Shown here: piece by piece, positions 23,099 through 35,257 of the stretch
How the letters are laid out: each line of letters opens with the position of its first letter
Numbering within the stretch: position 1 is the stretch's first letter
Origin: Trametes villosa
Taxonomy: Eukaryota; Basidiomycota; Agaricomycetes; Polyporales; Polyporaceae
Length of the DNA stretch: 64,000 nucleotides
Direction: 5' to 3'
NCBI GenBank assembly: GCA_002964805.2
Contig: PUDQ02000001.1
Location: 7,712,001-7,776,000 of the forward strand
Notes under the pieces: model-generated
What the model was told of the DNA's origin: nothing
Database searches by the model: none
The model's input: the letters and a program-made list of their open reading frames with translations, nothing else
Position numbers and translations under genes: made by a program

Positions 23099-23495
23099 CT
23101 ACGCGACGCAGATCCGCAGGACAGGGCCTACCGTGGCGTCTCGCTGCTCTTCCACCAAAGTGGGCGCAAGCGACTCCGTGTCGTCTTTGGGCGGCGGCGA
23201 TGGCGGCGGCGACGGCGGGAGGTACACCGCGTGCCGCTTCTCGCGCTGGAGCGCGGTCTCGATCGACTCTCGCCAGTCCGGGGGGAGCTGCAACGCGCAC
23301 GCGCAGTCAGCTGTGGCGTCATCTGTGGCGCGCAACGCGAGGCGGCGAGCAACGTACGGGCGGCATGTCCTTGTTGACGATGGTCAACGAGAGGCGTCGG
23401 AAGGTGTGCCGCGTCGGGCGCGGCGAGTTGATCGACGGCTCCAGGGTGAGTCTCGGGACGGGCTTGCGCCAACCCATATTGCGTCCGTTAGGCAT
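23099..23495 (-). CDS. Small proline-rich protein, unrecognised
   Basis: Exons 23358-23495 and 23099-23287 are joined across a 70-nt intron with GTACGT donor and TTGCAG acceptor, giving 108 residues. The product starts MPNGRNMGWRKPVPRL and continues with basic TRHTFRRLSLTIVNKDMPP. It then has an amphipathic segment, LPPDWRESIETALQREKRH, a run of Pro/Ser and an acidic tail. I do not recognise it. Frame, splice sites and composition argue for a real gene. Further exons at the 3' side cannot be excluded, because GTAGGC near the end could be a donor. Confidence 0.5.
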
Positions 23496-24806
23496 AGCTG
23501 TGGCAGGATTCGAGCGGCAGTGAAGAAGATGGCCAAGTGAAGCAGCGCTGGTAGGGGGTGTCGAGGGGGCCGGGCAGGTGGTAGCAACAAGAGCAGCAGC
23601 AGTAGCAACGAGAGCGAGGTGCCAGAGGCAGCTGGCGGTGGAGCAGCTCAGGCCGGCTATTTAAGCCAGGCGCGGTACTGCCAGAGCTTCGGGCGCGCTC
23701 CAAGCGAAGGCGAAGGGTCCACCCAGGACGCGGTAGTGTGACGTCCGGAATGGCCAGTGCTCGTCGCCCCTCCGCATTCTTATCCGGATATTCCGGGCTG
23801 CACAGATCCGCCCCGGTGGGGAAGCAGCCATAGAGACGACAACAGGGCCCGCTTGGCGCTGCTGAGGCTGAATGGCGCGCATGGCCCTCCGAGTCGCTCG
23901 CCCCGCGGCGGGCCTCTTGGTGTGCGTCCCGGCGCTCGTGCTGCCGCACGGAGGCCACGCCGTGATGCTGCTGGCGGACCAGAAGGGGGCCCTTGGGTGC
24001 GGGCTGTTCCAGGCGCGTCATGGCATGGGCACACGCGCAGTGGGACACACGCACCTGCTTGGGCGGCGTGCACGCTTGCACGTGGGCGTACGTTGGGTCA
24101 GCTCCTGCAGCAGCGGGGCTTCCTTCTCTGCGGTCCTTCCCGCAGGGCTTTGCGTTCGGGGAAAGAGAGCTGCTAGTGACGCGCCGGCGTTGCAGCAAGA
24201 CGCCGCGAGTCCTCTTTGACGGCGTCGACAGGGGCGAGCGAGACGGGACATGGCGGTCCACATCCAAGGCGCGCGCCGCACGTGTTCGCGTTTAGCCAGG
24301 GTCGGGCGCCTACACCGCTCCGAGTGCACATCGGGATGAAGCCCACCGCAATAGGCCACAAACCCAGCGAACGTTCATATCGGCTGCGTCCTCCTCTGCG
24401 GCGGTGTATCTCCTGTGGAGGTCGATCATCGATCCCACACTAGCAACCACAAGCACTGCCGGCGTCGCACAGAAACCGGGTCCGCTGCCGCGGCACGCAG
24501 TTGTTCGAAGGTTCAGGCGGTGAGGGGGTCCGGATAGGGATGGTCATACAGCATAAGCAGAAACATAGACGGTAAGGGTACATGCGGCATACAGGGAAGA
24601 GAGACGATATTAGGGTGATGGTGATGATGAGGACGAGAGAGAAACGCAACGACAGCGTACAACGACGTGCAGGAACAAGGGTACAGAACAGCGAGGGGTG
24701 CGAGGGGATGTTACAGGCGAGATAACAATGCGAAGGTTACCGTGTCCACGAGAGAGTCCTTCCGTACTCCGCTTCCAGATCCAGCCCGACGACAGCGCTT
24801 GCCCGC
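23496..24806. other. Intergenic region without clear genes
   Basis: This 1.3-kb stretch lies upstream of the 108-residue gene and downstream of Argonaute. Several open frames over 90 codons occur on both strands, but they overlap each other. Their Arg/Ala/Gly-rich content follows the GC content, and I see no spliced family signature. I call nothing. Confidence 0.5.
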
Positions 24807-27800
24807 CTAAGAGAAGTACATGACCTTCCGCATCGTGTTGTTCAGGGGCTTGAAGCCCTTCTTGAAGATCTCGAGCTCCTTGAGCTTCTGCGCGTCGTCG
24901 AGCGTGTTCCCGGACCCATCGAAGTCCATGTTCCCCTCAGGGTCGTAGTGGTTCTTCGCGCGCGCACAGACGATGTCGGCGTCTACAGCGTGACGTGAGC
25001 GTGAGCAACATAAACGGGGCGTCGCAGAGCGCGAAGCACGAAGCACGGAGCACTCACAGTACACGGGCGCAGGGATCGAGACGGAGCGCGTCGAGCGGGC
25101 GTAGACGTGGCAGAGGGCGAACGAGAGCGCCTGCAGGCTGTCCGTCGTGAAGTTGTTCTCGTCGTACAGCACGCTGTAGTGCGCCGGGCGCGACGTCCCG
25201 AGCAGCCCGCTGTGCGACTGCAGGTAGAAGTCGAACTCCGTCGGGTGCACGATGTCCTTGTCCACGACCGTGCCCGCCGGGCAGTTCCCGCTCCGGTCCG
25301 CGTCGTTCGAGTTCTGCGGGAAGAACCGCACGTGGTGGCGCTTGCCCACCACGATGACGGTGATCTTAGCCTGCGCCACCCCAGCGTTCGCGCAAGCCCC
25401 TGTGGTGAGAGAATCGGGAGACGTCAGTTTGGATTTGAGAAAGGTCAAAGCAGGTGAAGACGTACTGCGCAGCTGAGGCAGCTCGTATTCCAAGACGTGC
25501 TTGAACTGGCCCTCGGAGACACCGTCACGGTAGAAGATGACGCGGCGGGGGCCGCCCGGCTTCTTCTCGACACCAGCACGGTAGCCCTGGTTCATCTTGA
25601 TGATGCCGGTGGCCATCTCCTCCAGGTCGTCGATCATCTCCTGGCGAGAGGTCTGCACACGGCAGTCGGCGATGTACTTGGCCGTGTCGGAGTCGACGTT
25701 GCCGACGAGCGCGGTGAACGACGGGCGGCCGTCCGCGCCCGGGGCGGGATGGATGACGTCGGCGCTGTGGTAGGATAAGTACACCATCTAGATGGGCTAG
25801 GGCAGCACTCACCCCATGACGATGGTCGGGTTGTGCGGGTCAGTCAGGACAGGAACCGAGCGAGCGTCGGGGATCGTGTTGATGCCCCCAAGCTTCACGT
25901 TGATCCTGTGAAGGTGCAGGGTAAGCCATCTGCGGCGCGGCGCACAAGGAAGGCGAAGAAGAAGAACCCACTTCAAGCAGACGTTCGCGTAATACTGCGC
26001 CTTGGCGCGCGTGCACTTGTTGCTCCTCAGGCACTGCGTCGCCACACCCTGCGTGATGTCTCCAAAGCTGTGGTCCGCAGTCAGCCGCCGCCCCGCGCGC
26101 TTTATAAAGTACACTTACTGCTTGATGCGCATGTAGAGGTCCGCCGAGGCCTCGGGGAGGACCGCGACGATCAGGTCCGGGCCGCCGCCGCCGTTCTTCC
26201 TGAAGCACTCGCCTCCGAGGGCGCGGAGGAACTACAAGGCACGCACGCGTCAGCTACAGCTGCTAAGACCACAGATGATTGAGACTTACCGGTGCAACAG
26301 GCTCGTTCGAGTTGGCGAACCGGACGACCGGGTCCGTCTCGGCCACAGTGATACCTGGCGAGACGGCACACGTCAATAGGGTGTCGCCGAACGACAGGGC
26401 CGCAAGCAAACTCACCGACGCTGGCGAAGGACTGGAGGAGGCCGGCGATCATCTCCTGAGCGTGCTGCTCCCCGAAGCGGGGCTTGCGCTCGAACACCGC
26501 AACACACCAGCGGGTGATGGTCGCGGGCCTGAAGAACTTCTTGTCGATCCTGTAGAGGCGTAAGAGACGCGTCGTGCATGCGGACTGCGGGGTGCTCACA
26601 TGTTCCACGCGCCGTCGCGAGGCTTGATCGTCGCTTGCCGGCTCCCCCTGCCATACTGCAGCACCGGAGGGTCGAGAACGCGCGCCTGGAGCGAGAGGGG
26701 GGTCGCGTTGGGAGCGACCACCATGCCGAATTGCTAACAGAAGGGTGAGTATGGGCGACGGGGCTTCACGAAGCGCAAAGCTTACCCTAACGTATTCGGA
26801 CTGGCCGTAGGCCAAGACACCCAGGCCGGCCTTGATGCTGTTGAGCCGGTCGTGCGGCTTCTTCGTTGCGAAGTCGAGGACGTCCTTCGTCTTCTCGGGC
26901 GGGACCTGCTTGCGCATGATCTGGCCCTCGAAGATATGGCAAACCTCCATCGGGATGAGCGCGCCCGATCCCACCTAACAAAACAGTCAGCATGAGAAGT
27001 GGAGGCGGAGACGGCAGCATACCTCAATGCACGGGAGGTGCGGGTACCGCAGCTGGTAGTTGTGCGCCCGCTTGAAGTAGTCGGCGACGTTCATCCGCAC
27101 GCCCTCCCGGTTCACGAACTCCATCGCGGTGGAGGCCTCCGGAGAGATCCTCTTGACGACGCGCGCAGGGCGCCGGCCGGCCTGGCGCTGTCCCGGGATC
27201 TCGACGACGATGCGGACGCCAGAGAGGAAACGCTGGAGCTTGATGCGCTCTCGGAGGCCGTTCTGGTACCTCATGGGGCTGTCCATGCCCAGGAACTCCA
27301 GCGCGATGTGGAGCAGAGGGCCCGGCTTGTACATGGCGCCCGTGCTGATGTCGACGTTGATCAGCATACGGCCAATAGCGGGCCGCACCGACTGGAAGTA
27401 ACCACGCCAGAGAACAATACCGCTGCCGATGTCCTTCTTCTCGCGGTCCGTGAAGAAGGAACGGACGTTGAAAGGGTACTTCAGGGAAGGCTCCATGCGA
27501 ATGACGACGTTGAGCGCCTGCGAAGCCGTGAAGGTGAGCGTGCGGGCGAAGAGCGGAGAAGAGAGCAACATACCGTGATAGCCGTCAGAACGGTGTTGTC
27601 GTGCGACTGCTTGCCCTGCAAGAAACGCGCAAGCACCCTGCACAATGGTCAGGACAGCAATAGAATTATTGACGGCGTGAAGCTTACTCGGGGTTGATCG
27701 TAGCGACATGGGTCAGCTTGACCTTGTACACCTTCGGAGGGCGTCCAGCCTGGTTGTCGCCGGGGGACGGCGGGTCAACCAACGTGACGTCGAACTAAAC

Positions 27801-28395
27801 GGAGGTAAGAGACTGTTCATATACGCTGTAGTACGACATACCTCTCCGGCGGCCCCGAAGGGGAGCTGACGAGCCGCAAAGAGGTTCTTCCTGCCGTCGT
27901 AGACGGCGCGAGGGGTGAAGGTCTGGGGCGAAGTGATCGTCTGCATACGCTCGATGATTTCCATGTTCAGCCGCGCCGGGAGGGTCTTCTCCGAAGGAGA
28001 GATGACTGCAAGAACGTTCAGTCACTGTTCGTCGGGACACCGGAGAACAATGATACTCACCGACTAGAGGTTGGAGAAGATAGCTGAGGACGTCAGTAGC
28101 AGTGGGAATGTAACCAGCACGTACCATCGTAGTGATAGATGTTCCCCTCGGGAATCTTGACCTCGAAGTGGTTGGTGGAGACCTGAATGGCGCGGCCACT
28201 GGTTCCAAAGGCGGTTCTTTTGACACCGACGGTGGTGATGTGGCTGCTAGTGTCAGGCAGACCACCGGCGGCGGCCCCGCGGCCAGCAGGCGCGATTGCG
28301 GGACCTGCACCACGGCCGCCACCGCGAGGACCACCCCTTCCGCGGGGGGCACTGCCACGGTTTCCGCTACCAGTGGGTGCAGCACGAGGAGGCAT
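24807..28395 (-). CDS. AGO: Argonaute (PAZ-PIWI) protein of the RNA interference pathway
   Basis: Sixteen exons: 28125-28395, 28061-28063 (3 nt), 27842-28005, 27688-27794, 27574-27637, 27023-27517, 26786-26974, 26600-26733, 26416-26549, 26290-26354, 26119-26231, 25972-26067, 25813-25905, 25466-25764, 25058-25399 and 24807-24982. They give 914 residues. The N-terminus is rich in Gly/Arg. The N and linker domains include NHFEVKIPEGNIYHYD and KTLPARLNMEII. The PAZ region follows around residues 210-400. The PIWI domain has GADVIHP, RQEMIDDL, FYRDGVSEGQ and YARSTRSVSIPAPVYYADIV. The catalytic positions read as Asp (about 645), Glu (about 685), Asp (about 723) and Asp (about 859). Argonautes bind small RNAs and cleave or silence matching transcripts. 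The gene is divergent from HIS4. Confidence 0.95.
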
Positions 28396-29477
28396 GTTGA
28401 GAGGCTGAGTGTTGAAAGGCTGTTAGGACGATGCTGTGTGTGTGAGAGGAGGCTGGAGGGAAGAGGGAGGGAGGGGCGGGGTATTTAAATGACGGGCTTT
28501 GTGCTGCAGGATCGATAGACGCATTGGAGGCGCAGGCGGCGGTCGCGCGTGCTGCTGCCGGAAAGAGCTTTGTTGTGCGCTGTTGACGCGTCGCGTTCCA
28601 ATCTTAATTGTCGCGTCGCCCGCGCTTGTGCCCGACGTCATCTAATCCCCGACCCTGCTTGGCCTCTGCGCCCGCGCCCGGCCACCGTCCGCGTCCTCTC
28701 CAGGCCTCCGCTTGGTCCATCGCGCTACAGCCAGCGCAGGGCGCACAGCAGCGTCGTCTGTGCATGTCCCTCCAGCCCTCGGCAGCCCGCTCCGCCGTTC
28801 TCACGCTCCGCATGGTCCTCGTCCTCCCGATTTTCTGAGCTGCGGTAATATTCCCGCCTTCTTCTGTCAGCACCTCGTTGATACCACGTTTCTTTCCGAG
28901 TTCTTTTCCCAGCTCCGGCAGAGGCGCTTTCGATTACCCCGAGCTTTCTGCTGTTGCAGGTGCTCTCTGCTGAATCAAACCCCACTCGTAGCAGCATTGC
29001 CGTACATCTGCCAAACATGCTCGCGCGCAGATGGCCGTTTGTCAGTACAGGCCAGGTCAATGCGAACTCTAGGGCCTAAGGCCGAGGATCAGCGCTTTGA
29101 TTGAGGACATGTCCTTCTAGCTTTGGCCTCCGACCGTCGACGGGGTTCCTGCGCAGCGTTGTCAATGACATACGCGGCCCGCCAGGGCTGCGCACGGCTT
29201 TACCGTGTCCGATGACCAGCCCTGGTCGTCGTCGCATTTCTCAGAGGCTCTTCACCTGACCATGCAGCAGAGTTCAGCGTGTGTGGCATAAATCACCAGC
29301 CCTGCAGGGTGCGAGACGCGCAGGGACGCACCGGAGGAGCGGGACCGAGGGGAGATCTGCGATGGGAGATTCGCACCGGGATCGGGGAGTGGGCGCTTGT
29401 GAATATGAGATCTGTGATCAAGCAAATTCGGAGAGGAGCTTGCTCTTCCAGCCTCTCTCGACCTCTCCACACCAGAG
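28396..29477. promoter_or_regulatory. Divergent promoter region of Argonaute and HIS4
   Basis: This 1.08-kb stretch lies between the two start codons, so it carries both promoters. A TTTAAA element sits about 90 bases upstream of the Argonaute ATG (near 28482-28488, minus-strand direction) and may serve as its TATA box. I see no Gcn4-type TGACTC site with confidence and no gene. Confidence 0.45.
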
Positions 29478-32189
29478 ATGTCCGCCTTTCTCCCCCTCCT
29501 CGACCCTGCCCTGGCCGATCATGCACTACTCGACGCCCTGGCCCGCATAGGCCCTCTCATCGTCCCCTACTCGCTCAAAGATTCGTCTCTCATCCCGCAA
29601 AATGCCAGTCGATACATCCTCGTCGAGCGTGACTCATCTCTGACTGTAGACGAAGTCATTCCCCTCCTCGACCAAGGCGCAGACAAGGTCATCCTCCCGC
29701 TCGCATTCGCAAAGGACCTGATAGGAACCGTCCCTGCGGAGCGTCTGCTGCTACTCCTCGACGTTGCGAACGTCAGCGCAGTGTCGGACAAAATCCGGAG
29801 CGGGGTATCTGGTGTGCTCATCAAGACTCCCTCCGTCGATGTGGACTTCATCGGATCCGTCTCGCGCTTCTTCGCAGGCTCGTCTGTCCATGTCCTGCCT
29901 GTCTCCCCCAGCGCACCACCCTCACGATCCACCATCCGCGGGCTCGCGGGCGCGGGCACCGTCCTGGTCATCCAGACCTCCCTCCTGACGCTCTCCCCCA
30001 CCGACGCAAAACAGCTCAACGTCGCAGATGCCTTCCTCGCGAACATCGCCTCCGACCGCACCGACGGCCTCTTCCCCACCGTCGTCTCCTCCCACCTCGA
30101 AGGCGAGCGCACCCTCGGGCTCGTCTACTCCTCCATCGAGTCCGTCCGGGAAAGCATCGCCACGGGCAAAGGCGTGTACCAGTCGCGCAAGCACGGGCTC
30201 TGGCGCAAGGGCGAGACCTCCGGGGCGACGCAGGACGTCGTGCGCATCCGCCTCGACTGCGACTCGGATGCGCTCGAGTTCAGCGTCGTTCAGCACGGTG
30301 CGGGCTTCTGCCACCTCGATCGCCCGTCTTGCTTTGGCGAGACCAGCGGCATCTCCGCGCTCGAACGCACACTGCAAGCCCGCCTCGCCTCTGCGCCCGA
30401 AGGATCATATACTCGAAGGCTATTCAACGACTCCGAGCTGTTGCGGTCAAAGATCATGGAGGAGGCCGATGAGCTGTGCCGCGCCGAAACGAAGGAGGAA
30501 GTCGCATTTGAGGCTGCCGATCTCCTCTACTTCGCACTGACGCGCTGCTTGGCTGCTGGCGTCGGTATTGCCGATATCGAGCGCTCCCTGGACAACAAGG
30601 CCAAGAAAGTCAGCCGGCGCCCGGGCAACGCCAAACCCCAGTGGTCACAGAAGGACGCTGCTCCCGCAGAGACCAGCACAGCTGCCAAGCCCACATCCGC
30701 GCCTGCACCTGCGCCTGCACCTGCGGTCGACGCGAACGCACCCATCCGCATGCGCACCTACGACCTCGCAGCGGCCTCCCCGGCAGAACGCGCCGAGCTC
30801 CTGCGCAGGCCCGTGCTCAAGTCGGACGAGATGATCACGAAGGTGAAGCCGATCGTCGAGGACGTGCGCGTGCGCGGCGACGCCGCGCTCCTCGAGCTCA
30901 CCGCCAAGTTCGACCGCGTGCAGCTCGACGCGACCGTGCTCCGCCCGCCGTTCGCGCCCGAGACGATGCATGTCGCGCCGGATGTCCGCGCCGCGATCGA
31001 CGCCGCCTACGCCAACATCTACAAGTTCCACGCCGCGCAGGCGGAGCAGGGCGCGCTCGCGGTCGAGACGATGCCGGGCGTCGTCTGCTCGCGCTTCGCC
31101 CGCCCGATCGCGCGCGTCGGGCTCTACGTCCCCGGGGGCACGGCGATCCTCCCGTCGACCGCGCTCATGCTCGGGATCCCCGCGCAGGTCGCGGGCTGCC
31201 GCGAAATCGTGCTCGCGACGCCGCCGCGCGCGGACGGCTCCGTCTCGCCCGAGGTGATGTACGCCGCGCAGCTCGTCGGCGCGTCCGCGATCCTCAAGGC
31301 CGGCGGCGCGCAGGCCGTCGCCGCGCTCGCGTACGGCACCGCGAGCGTGCCGAAGGTCGACAAGATCTTCGGGCCCGGCAACCAGTGGGTCACCGCCGCG
31401 AAGATGCTCGTCCAGAACGACACGGATGCCCTCGTCGCGATCGACATGCCCGCGGGCCCGTCCGAGGTCCTGGTGCGTCTGTCTGTGCCTGCCGTGCGCT
31501 GGGGGCTGTGCTGAAGCGTGCTGAAATGTGCTGCAGGTGATCGCAGACCACACGTGCGAGCCCGCGTTCGTCGCCGCGGACCTGCTCTCGCAGGCGGAGC
31601 ACGGCGTCGACTCCCAGGTCGTGCTCGTCGCGGTCGACCTCGCCGCGGACCGGCTCGCCGCGATCGAGGCCGAAGTGGACGCGCAGGCGCGCGCGCTCCC
31701 GCGCGTCGACATCATGCGCCAGTCGATCCCGAAGAGCATCATCGTGAAGGTGCGCACCGTCGCGGAGGCGCTCGCGTTCTCGAACGACTACGCGCCGGAG
31801 CACCTCATCCTGCACCTCGCGGACGCGCCCGCCGCGGTCGCGGCGGTCGAGAATGCGGGCAGCGTGTTCGTCGGGCCGTTCTCGCCTGAAAGGTACGGCG
31901 TCCTTCTCTGTGCTACGGTTGGGGCTGTGTCGTTGACCGGGGACTGCGTGTTTGCAGCTGCGGCGACTACGCGTCGGGCACGAACCACACGCTGCCGACG
32001 AACGGATACGCCCGCCAGTTCAGCGGCGTCAACACGCTCTCCTTCCAAAAGCACATCACGTCGCAAGAGGTGACCGCAGACGGGCTTAAGGGATTGGGAC
32101 CCATCGTCGCGACTCTCGCAGACTGCGAAGGCCTCGGTGCCCACGCGAATGCCGTCCGCATCCGACTGCGGGCTCTCGAGAGGTCATAA
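29478..32189 (+). CDS. HIS4: Trifunctional histidine biosynthesis protein (PRA-CH / PRA-PH / histidinol dehydrogenase)
   Basis: Exons 29478-31472, 31537-31892 and 31958-32189 give 860 residues. The N-terminal part is fungal HIS4-specific. The phosphoribosyl-AMP cyclohydrolase motif [10 protein letters not shown] sits near residue 240 and [11 protein letters not shown] near 272. The phosphoribosyl-ATP pyrophosphohydrolase helix [11 protein letters not shown] starts near 325. A Pro/Ala-rich linker (PAPAPAP) spans roughly 395-425. The rest is histidinol dehydrogenase, with [37 protein letters not shown] and the metal-site stretch YAPEHLILH. The protein carries out steps 2, 3 and 9-10 of histidine synthesis. 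All three domains look intact, and the length is normal for fungal HIS4. Confidence 0.96.
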
Positions 32190-32367
32190 CGGGGGCATGT
32201 TGACGCACACGGAAGAGAATTTGTAAAATGAATATGTAGAGTAGCAGTGCAATGATAGCGGCGTGACCAGTAGTATAAAGTCTAGGACCTCTCTCGACTT
32301 AAGAGGACATGGATATAACCCTCACCCCTACACGGCTACAACCTAATATCTACGCGAGGCGGGCAAC

Positions 32368-33799
32368 TTAGTTGCTCCTGTAGAGAGAGCGCTTGGCAGC
32401 CTTGACGATGACACCGGTGTCGGGGAAGGTGAGGTTCTCGAGGTTGATGGCGTACTAACGCACAAGTCAGCGATCGCATTCAGGACGAGAAACTGGGAAG
32501 TACTCACGGGAGTGGGGACATCGGCACCAGTGACACGCTCAACGGGCGCATCGAGGTAGTCGAACGCCTCGGACTCGACGATCTGGGCGCAGATCTCGCT
32601 GCCAACACCGAACGCGGGGTAACCACCCTCAGCGACGACGAGCCTGGTAGGCGACTGTCAGTTAGGAACTCGAATGTGTACGTGGAAAGCGCACGCACCT
32701 GTTGGTCTTCTTGACCGACTTCTTGATCGTCTCGATGTCGAGAGGGCGGATGCTGCGCAGGTTGATGACCTCCGCCTTGATGCCCTCCTTCGCGAGCTCG
32801 TCGGCGGCCTCAATGCTGTGGCCAACCATCTTGCTGTGCGCGACGATGGTGAGGTCGCTGCCCTCACGCTCGACCTTCGCCTTGCCGATGGGGAGGAGGA
32901 AGCCGTCCGACATGGCCTCCGAGGACATCGGGAAGCTCACACCGTACATCAGCTCGTTCTCGAGGAAGACGACGGGGTTGGGGTCCCGGATGGCCGCCTG
33001 CAGGCGCTTTCAGTACATCCGCAGGCACGAGCATTACACAGTAGACGCACCTTGAGGAGACCCTTGCAGTCCTCCGCGTTCCAGGGACTGACGACCTTCA
33101 GGCCGGGGACCTGGCCGTACCACGAAGCGTAGTCTTGTGAGTGCTGGGCGGCAACACCGGCAGCAGCACCGTTCGGACCACGGAAGACGATGGGACAAGG
33201 GAGAACACCACCGGACATGTAGTGCGTCTTGCCAGCAGAGTTCACGATCTGGTCAATGGCCTGCATGGCGAAGTTGAAGGTCATGAACTCGCAACTGGGT
33301 GAAAGTCAGTGTCTGCGGTAAGAGATGGAGCAACGGTGCGCGTACATTGGCCGGAGGCCAGCGAAGGCGGCACCGATGGCAAGACCAGCGAAACCCATCT
33401 CGGTGATAGGCGTGTCGACGACACGCTTCTCACCGAACTTGTCCAGGAGGCCCTTGGTGACCTACACACGACCATAAGAGGATGTCGTCACACAAAGTCG
33501 TCGGAGGGAGCGCACCTTGTAGGCACCGTTGTACCGGGCGACCTCCTCGCCGATGATGAAGACGTTCTCGTCCCGGAGCATCTCCTCCTCCATCGCGGCG
33601 TTCAGGGCTTCACGCACGGTCATCTGAGCAGGCTAGGTCATTCGGGCTGGAGACGGAAAGCGCTGTGAGAACGCACGGTATGCTCGCTCTGCGAGGCATA
33701 TCCCCGGGCAAGACGCGCGCCGGCGAACCGCGCGGGCTGGGCACACCGTGCGCGGGAGAGGGCGGGGGCGAGGCGGGCGAAGGTGAGACGCGAGGCCAT
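32368..33799 (-). CDS. PDB1: Pyruvate dehydrogenase E1 beta subunit, mitochondrial
   Basis: Seven exons: 33677-33799, 33516-33623, 33346-33461, 33051-33294, 32699-32997, 32508-32643 and 32368-32454, giving 370 residues. The first exon encodes a typical matrix-targeting peptide rich in Arg and Ala ([20 protein letters not shown]). The mature part begins [18 protein letters not shown]. It contains the thiamine-diphosphate-side segments [37 protein letters not shown] and [18 protein letters not shown], followed by the transketolase C-terminal half ending AKRSLYRSN. With E1 alpha it forms the enzyme that decarboxylates pyruvate in the PDH complex. The intron between the presequence and the mature part is conserved in style with other mitochondrial genes here. 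It converges with HIS4. Confidence 0.96.
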
Positions 33800-34019
33800 G
33801 TCTTTTGGGCGGGCGGGAGGAGGACGTGGACGGAGACGGTGAGGGGAGAGGCCCAATTTTTGGCGGAGGGAGTGGTGAGGTGGCTCGGACGCGCTCGGGA
33901 CGGACCGTGCAGCGAAGTAGGCGCCCCCCAAACTCTGCGAATCATCCCACCCTCTCCCATCGCACGACCGCCCTGCCGCCCTCCTCGCCGCCCTCGTTAT
34001 CGTCCCCGACGCTCGCAAC

Positions 34020-35028
34020 ATGGCCGCAAAGCCGGTCGTCCTCCTCACCGGCGCATCCAAGTGCATCACCCGCCGCACTTTCCGACCGAGTCCCAGCGGC
34101 TAATGCAGATTGTTTCGTCGCAGAGGCCTCGGGCTCGCGATCGCTAAGATCCTCCTCGAGACGTTCAACGCGAATGTCGTCGCGCTGTCTCGCACGAAGA
34201 CACCGGAGCTGCGCAGTCTCAACGACGCGCACGCGGACTCGCTGCTCGCGCTCGAATGCGATGTGTAAGTCTCAGCCACCGCTTCCGTGCGCTTCGCGTC
34301 CTCAGTGTAGCGAACTTAAAGCACCGACGACTCTGCTGTGCGCTCCTCTGTATCGCGTGGTCTCGAGAAATACAAGCGCATTGACGGTCTGATCCTGAAC
34401 GCTGGTGTGCTTGAGCCGCTGGGCAAGATCGCCTCGGAGGACATCGGCTTGGACCAGTGGAGGCAGCACTTCGACATCAACTTCTTCTCCCTCGTCACCG
34501 CTATTCGCGCAACGATCCCTGAGCTTCGCAAGAGCACCCTCGGTGGACGCGTGGTCTTCGTGAGCTCTGGTGCTGCGGTCGGCAACACGCCGTCCTGGGG
34601 TCCCTACAACGCCGGCAAGGCGGCCATGAACAGCCTCTGCAGGTCAGGCTTTGCATAAATAGACATGGCACTCAAATTGATAGTTGATTCTAGGACTCTT
34701 GCTAAAGAGGAGCCGGAAGTAACCTGCGTTGCCTTGCGTCCTGGTATGGTTGACACTCCCGTAAGCATTTACATCAGGTCTTTGCAATCATTACCTGCTC
34801 ACTGCACGTTGTATATAGATGCAAGGTCTCATTCGTAGCAGGGGACCTACCGCTATGGACGCGAACGTACTGAAGACGTTCACCGATGCTCACGAGAAGG
34901 GCGCGCTGGTCAAGCCCGAGGATGCTGGGCACGTTATCGCCGCGCTCGCCTTGAAAGCCCCCCAGTCCTTGAGCGGGCAGTTCTTCAGCTGGAACGGAGA
35001 CGAGCTCAAGGAGTTCAGGCGGCAGTAG
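34020..35028 (+). CDS. Short-chain dehydrogenase/reductase, benzil-reductase type
   Basis: Exons 34020-34060, 34124-34264, 34322-34642, 34694-34760 and 34819-35028 give 259 residues. The cofactor loop is LLTGASKGLGLAIAK (TGxxxGxG). The catalytic tyrosine is in SWGPYNAGKAAMN (YxxxK), preceded by VVFVSSGAAVG. The C-terminal segment VTCVALRPGMVDT is typical. The overall pattern matches fungal SDRs related to yeast Irc24/YIR035C benzil or sepiapterin reductases. The substrate is unknown. It starts 220 bases from the divergent PDB1 start, so the two share a promoter region. Confidence 0.85.
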
Positions 35029-35257
35029 AAGGCGTGCACTCCGCGCAGGACAATAATACGACGTGAAGCAGACCTGACGCTGTACGAATGAAATTGAACG
35101 CGGTTGCGCTATTTCCTTTCCTGCGTGCACGTTCCACGTCGCCCTGGATCCGGCTTGTATTGACGTATACTTGACGTCTGGGCAGCTAAGAAAGCCACGA
35201 CCTCCAGAGCCCTATAAGATCCCGTCGCAGCAGTGTGCGGACACAGGAATCCCCCAT

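Noticed and set aside
28061..28063. One 113-nt intron instead of two introns around a 3-nt exon in Argonaute
   Set aside because: The two-intron reading gives the family spacing and two normal-size introns with canonical sites; the single-intron reading is one residue short. I keep the microexon but mark it for RNA evidence.
29567..31757. Long open frames on the minus strand (up to 370 codons) and in the other plus frames across HIS4
   Set aside because: They have the Arg/Ala/Val composition expected from the reverse or shifted reading of GC-rich coding DNA and no family signature. The HIS4 frame explains the region.
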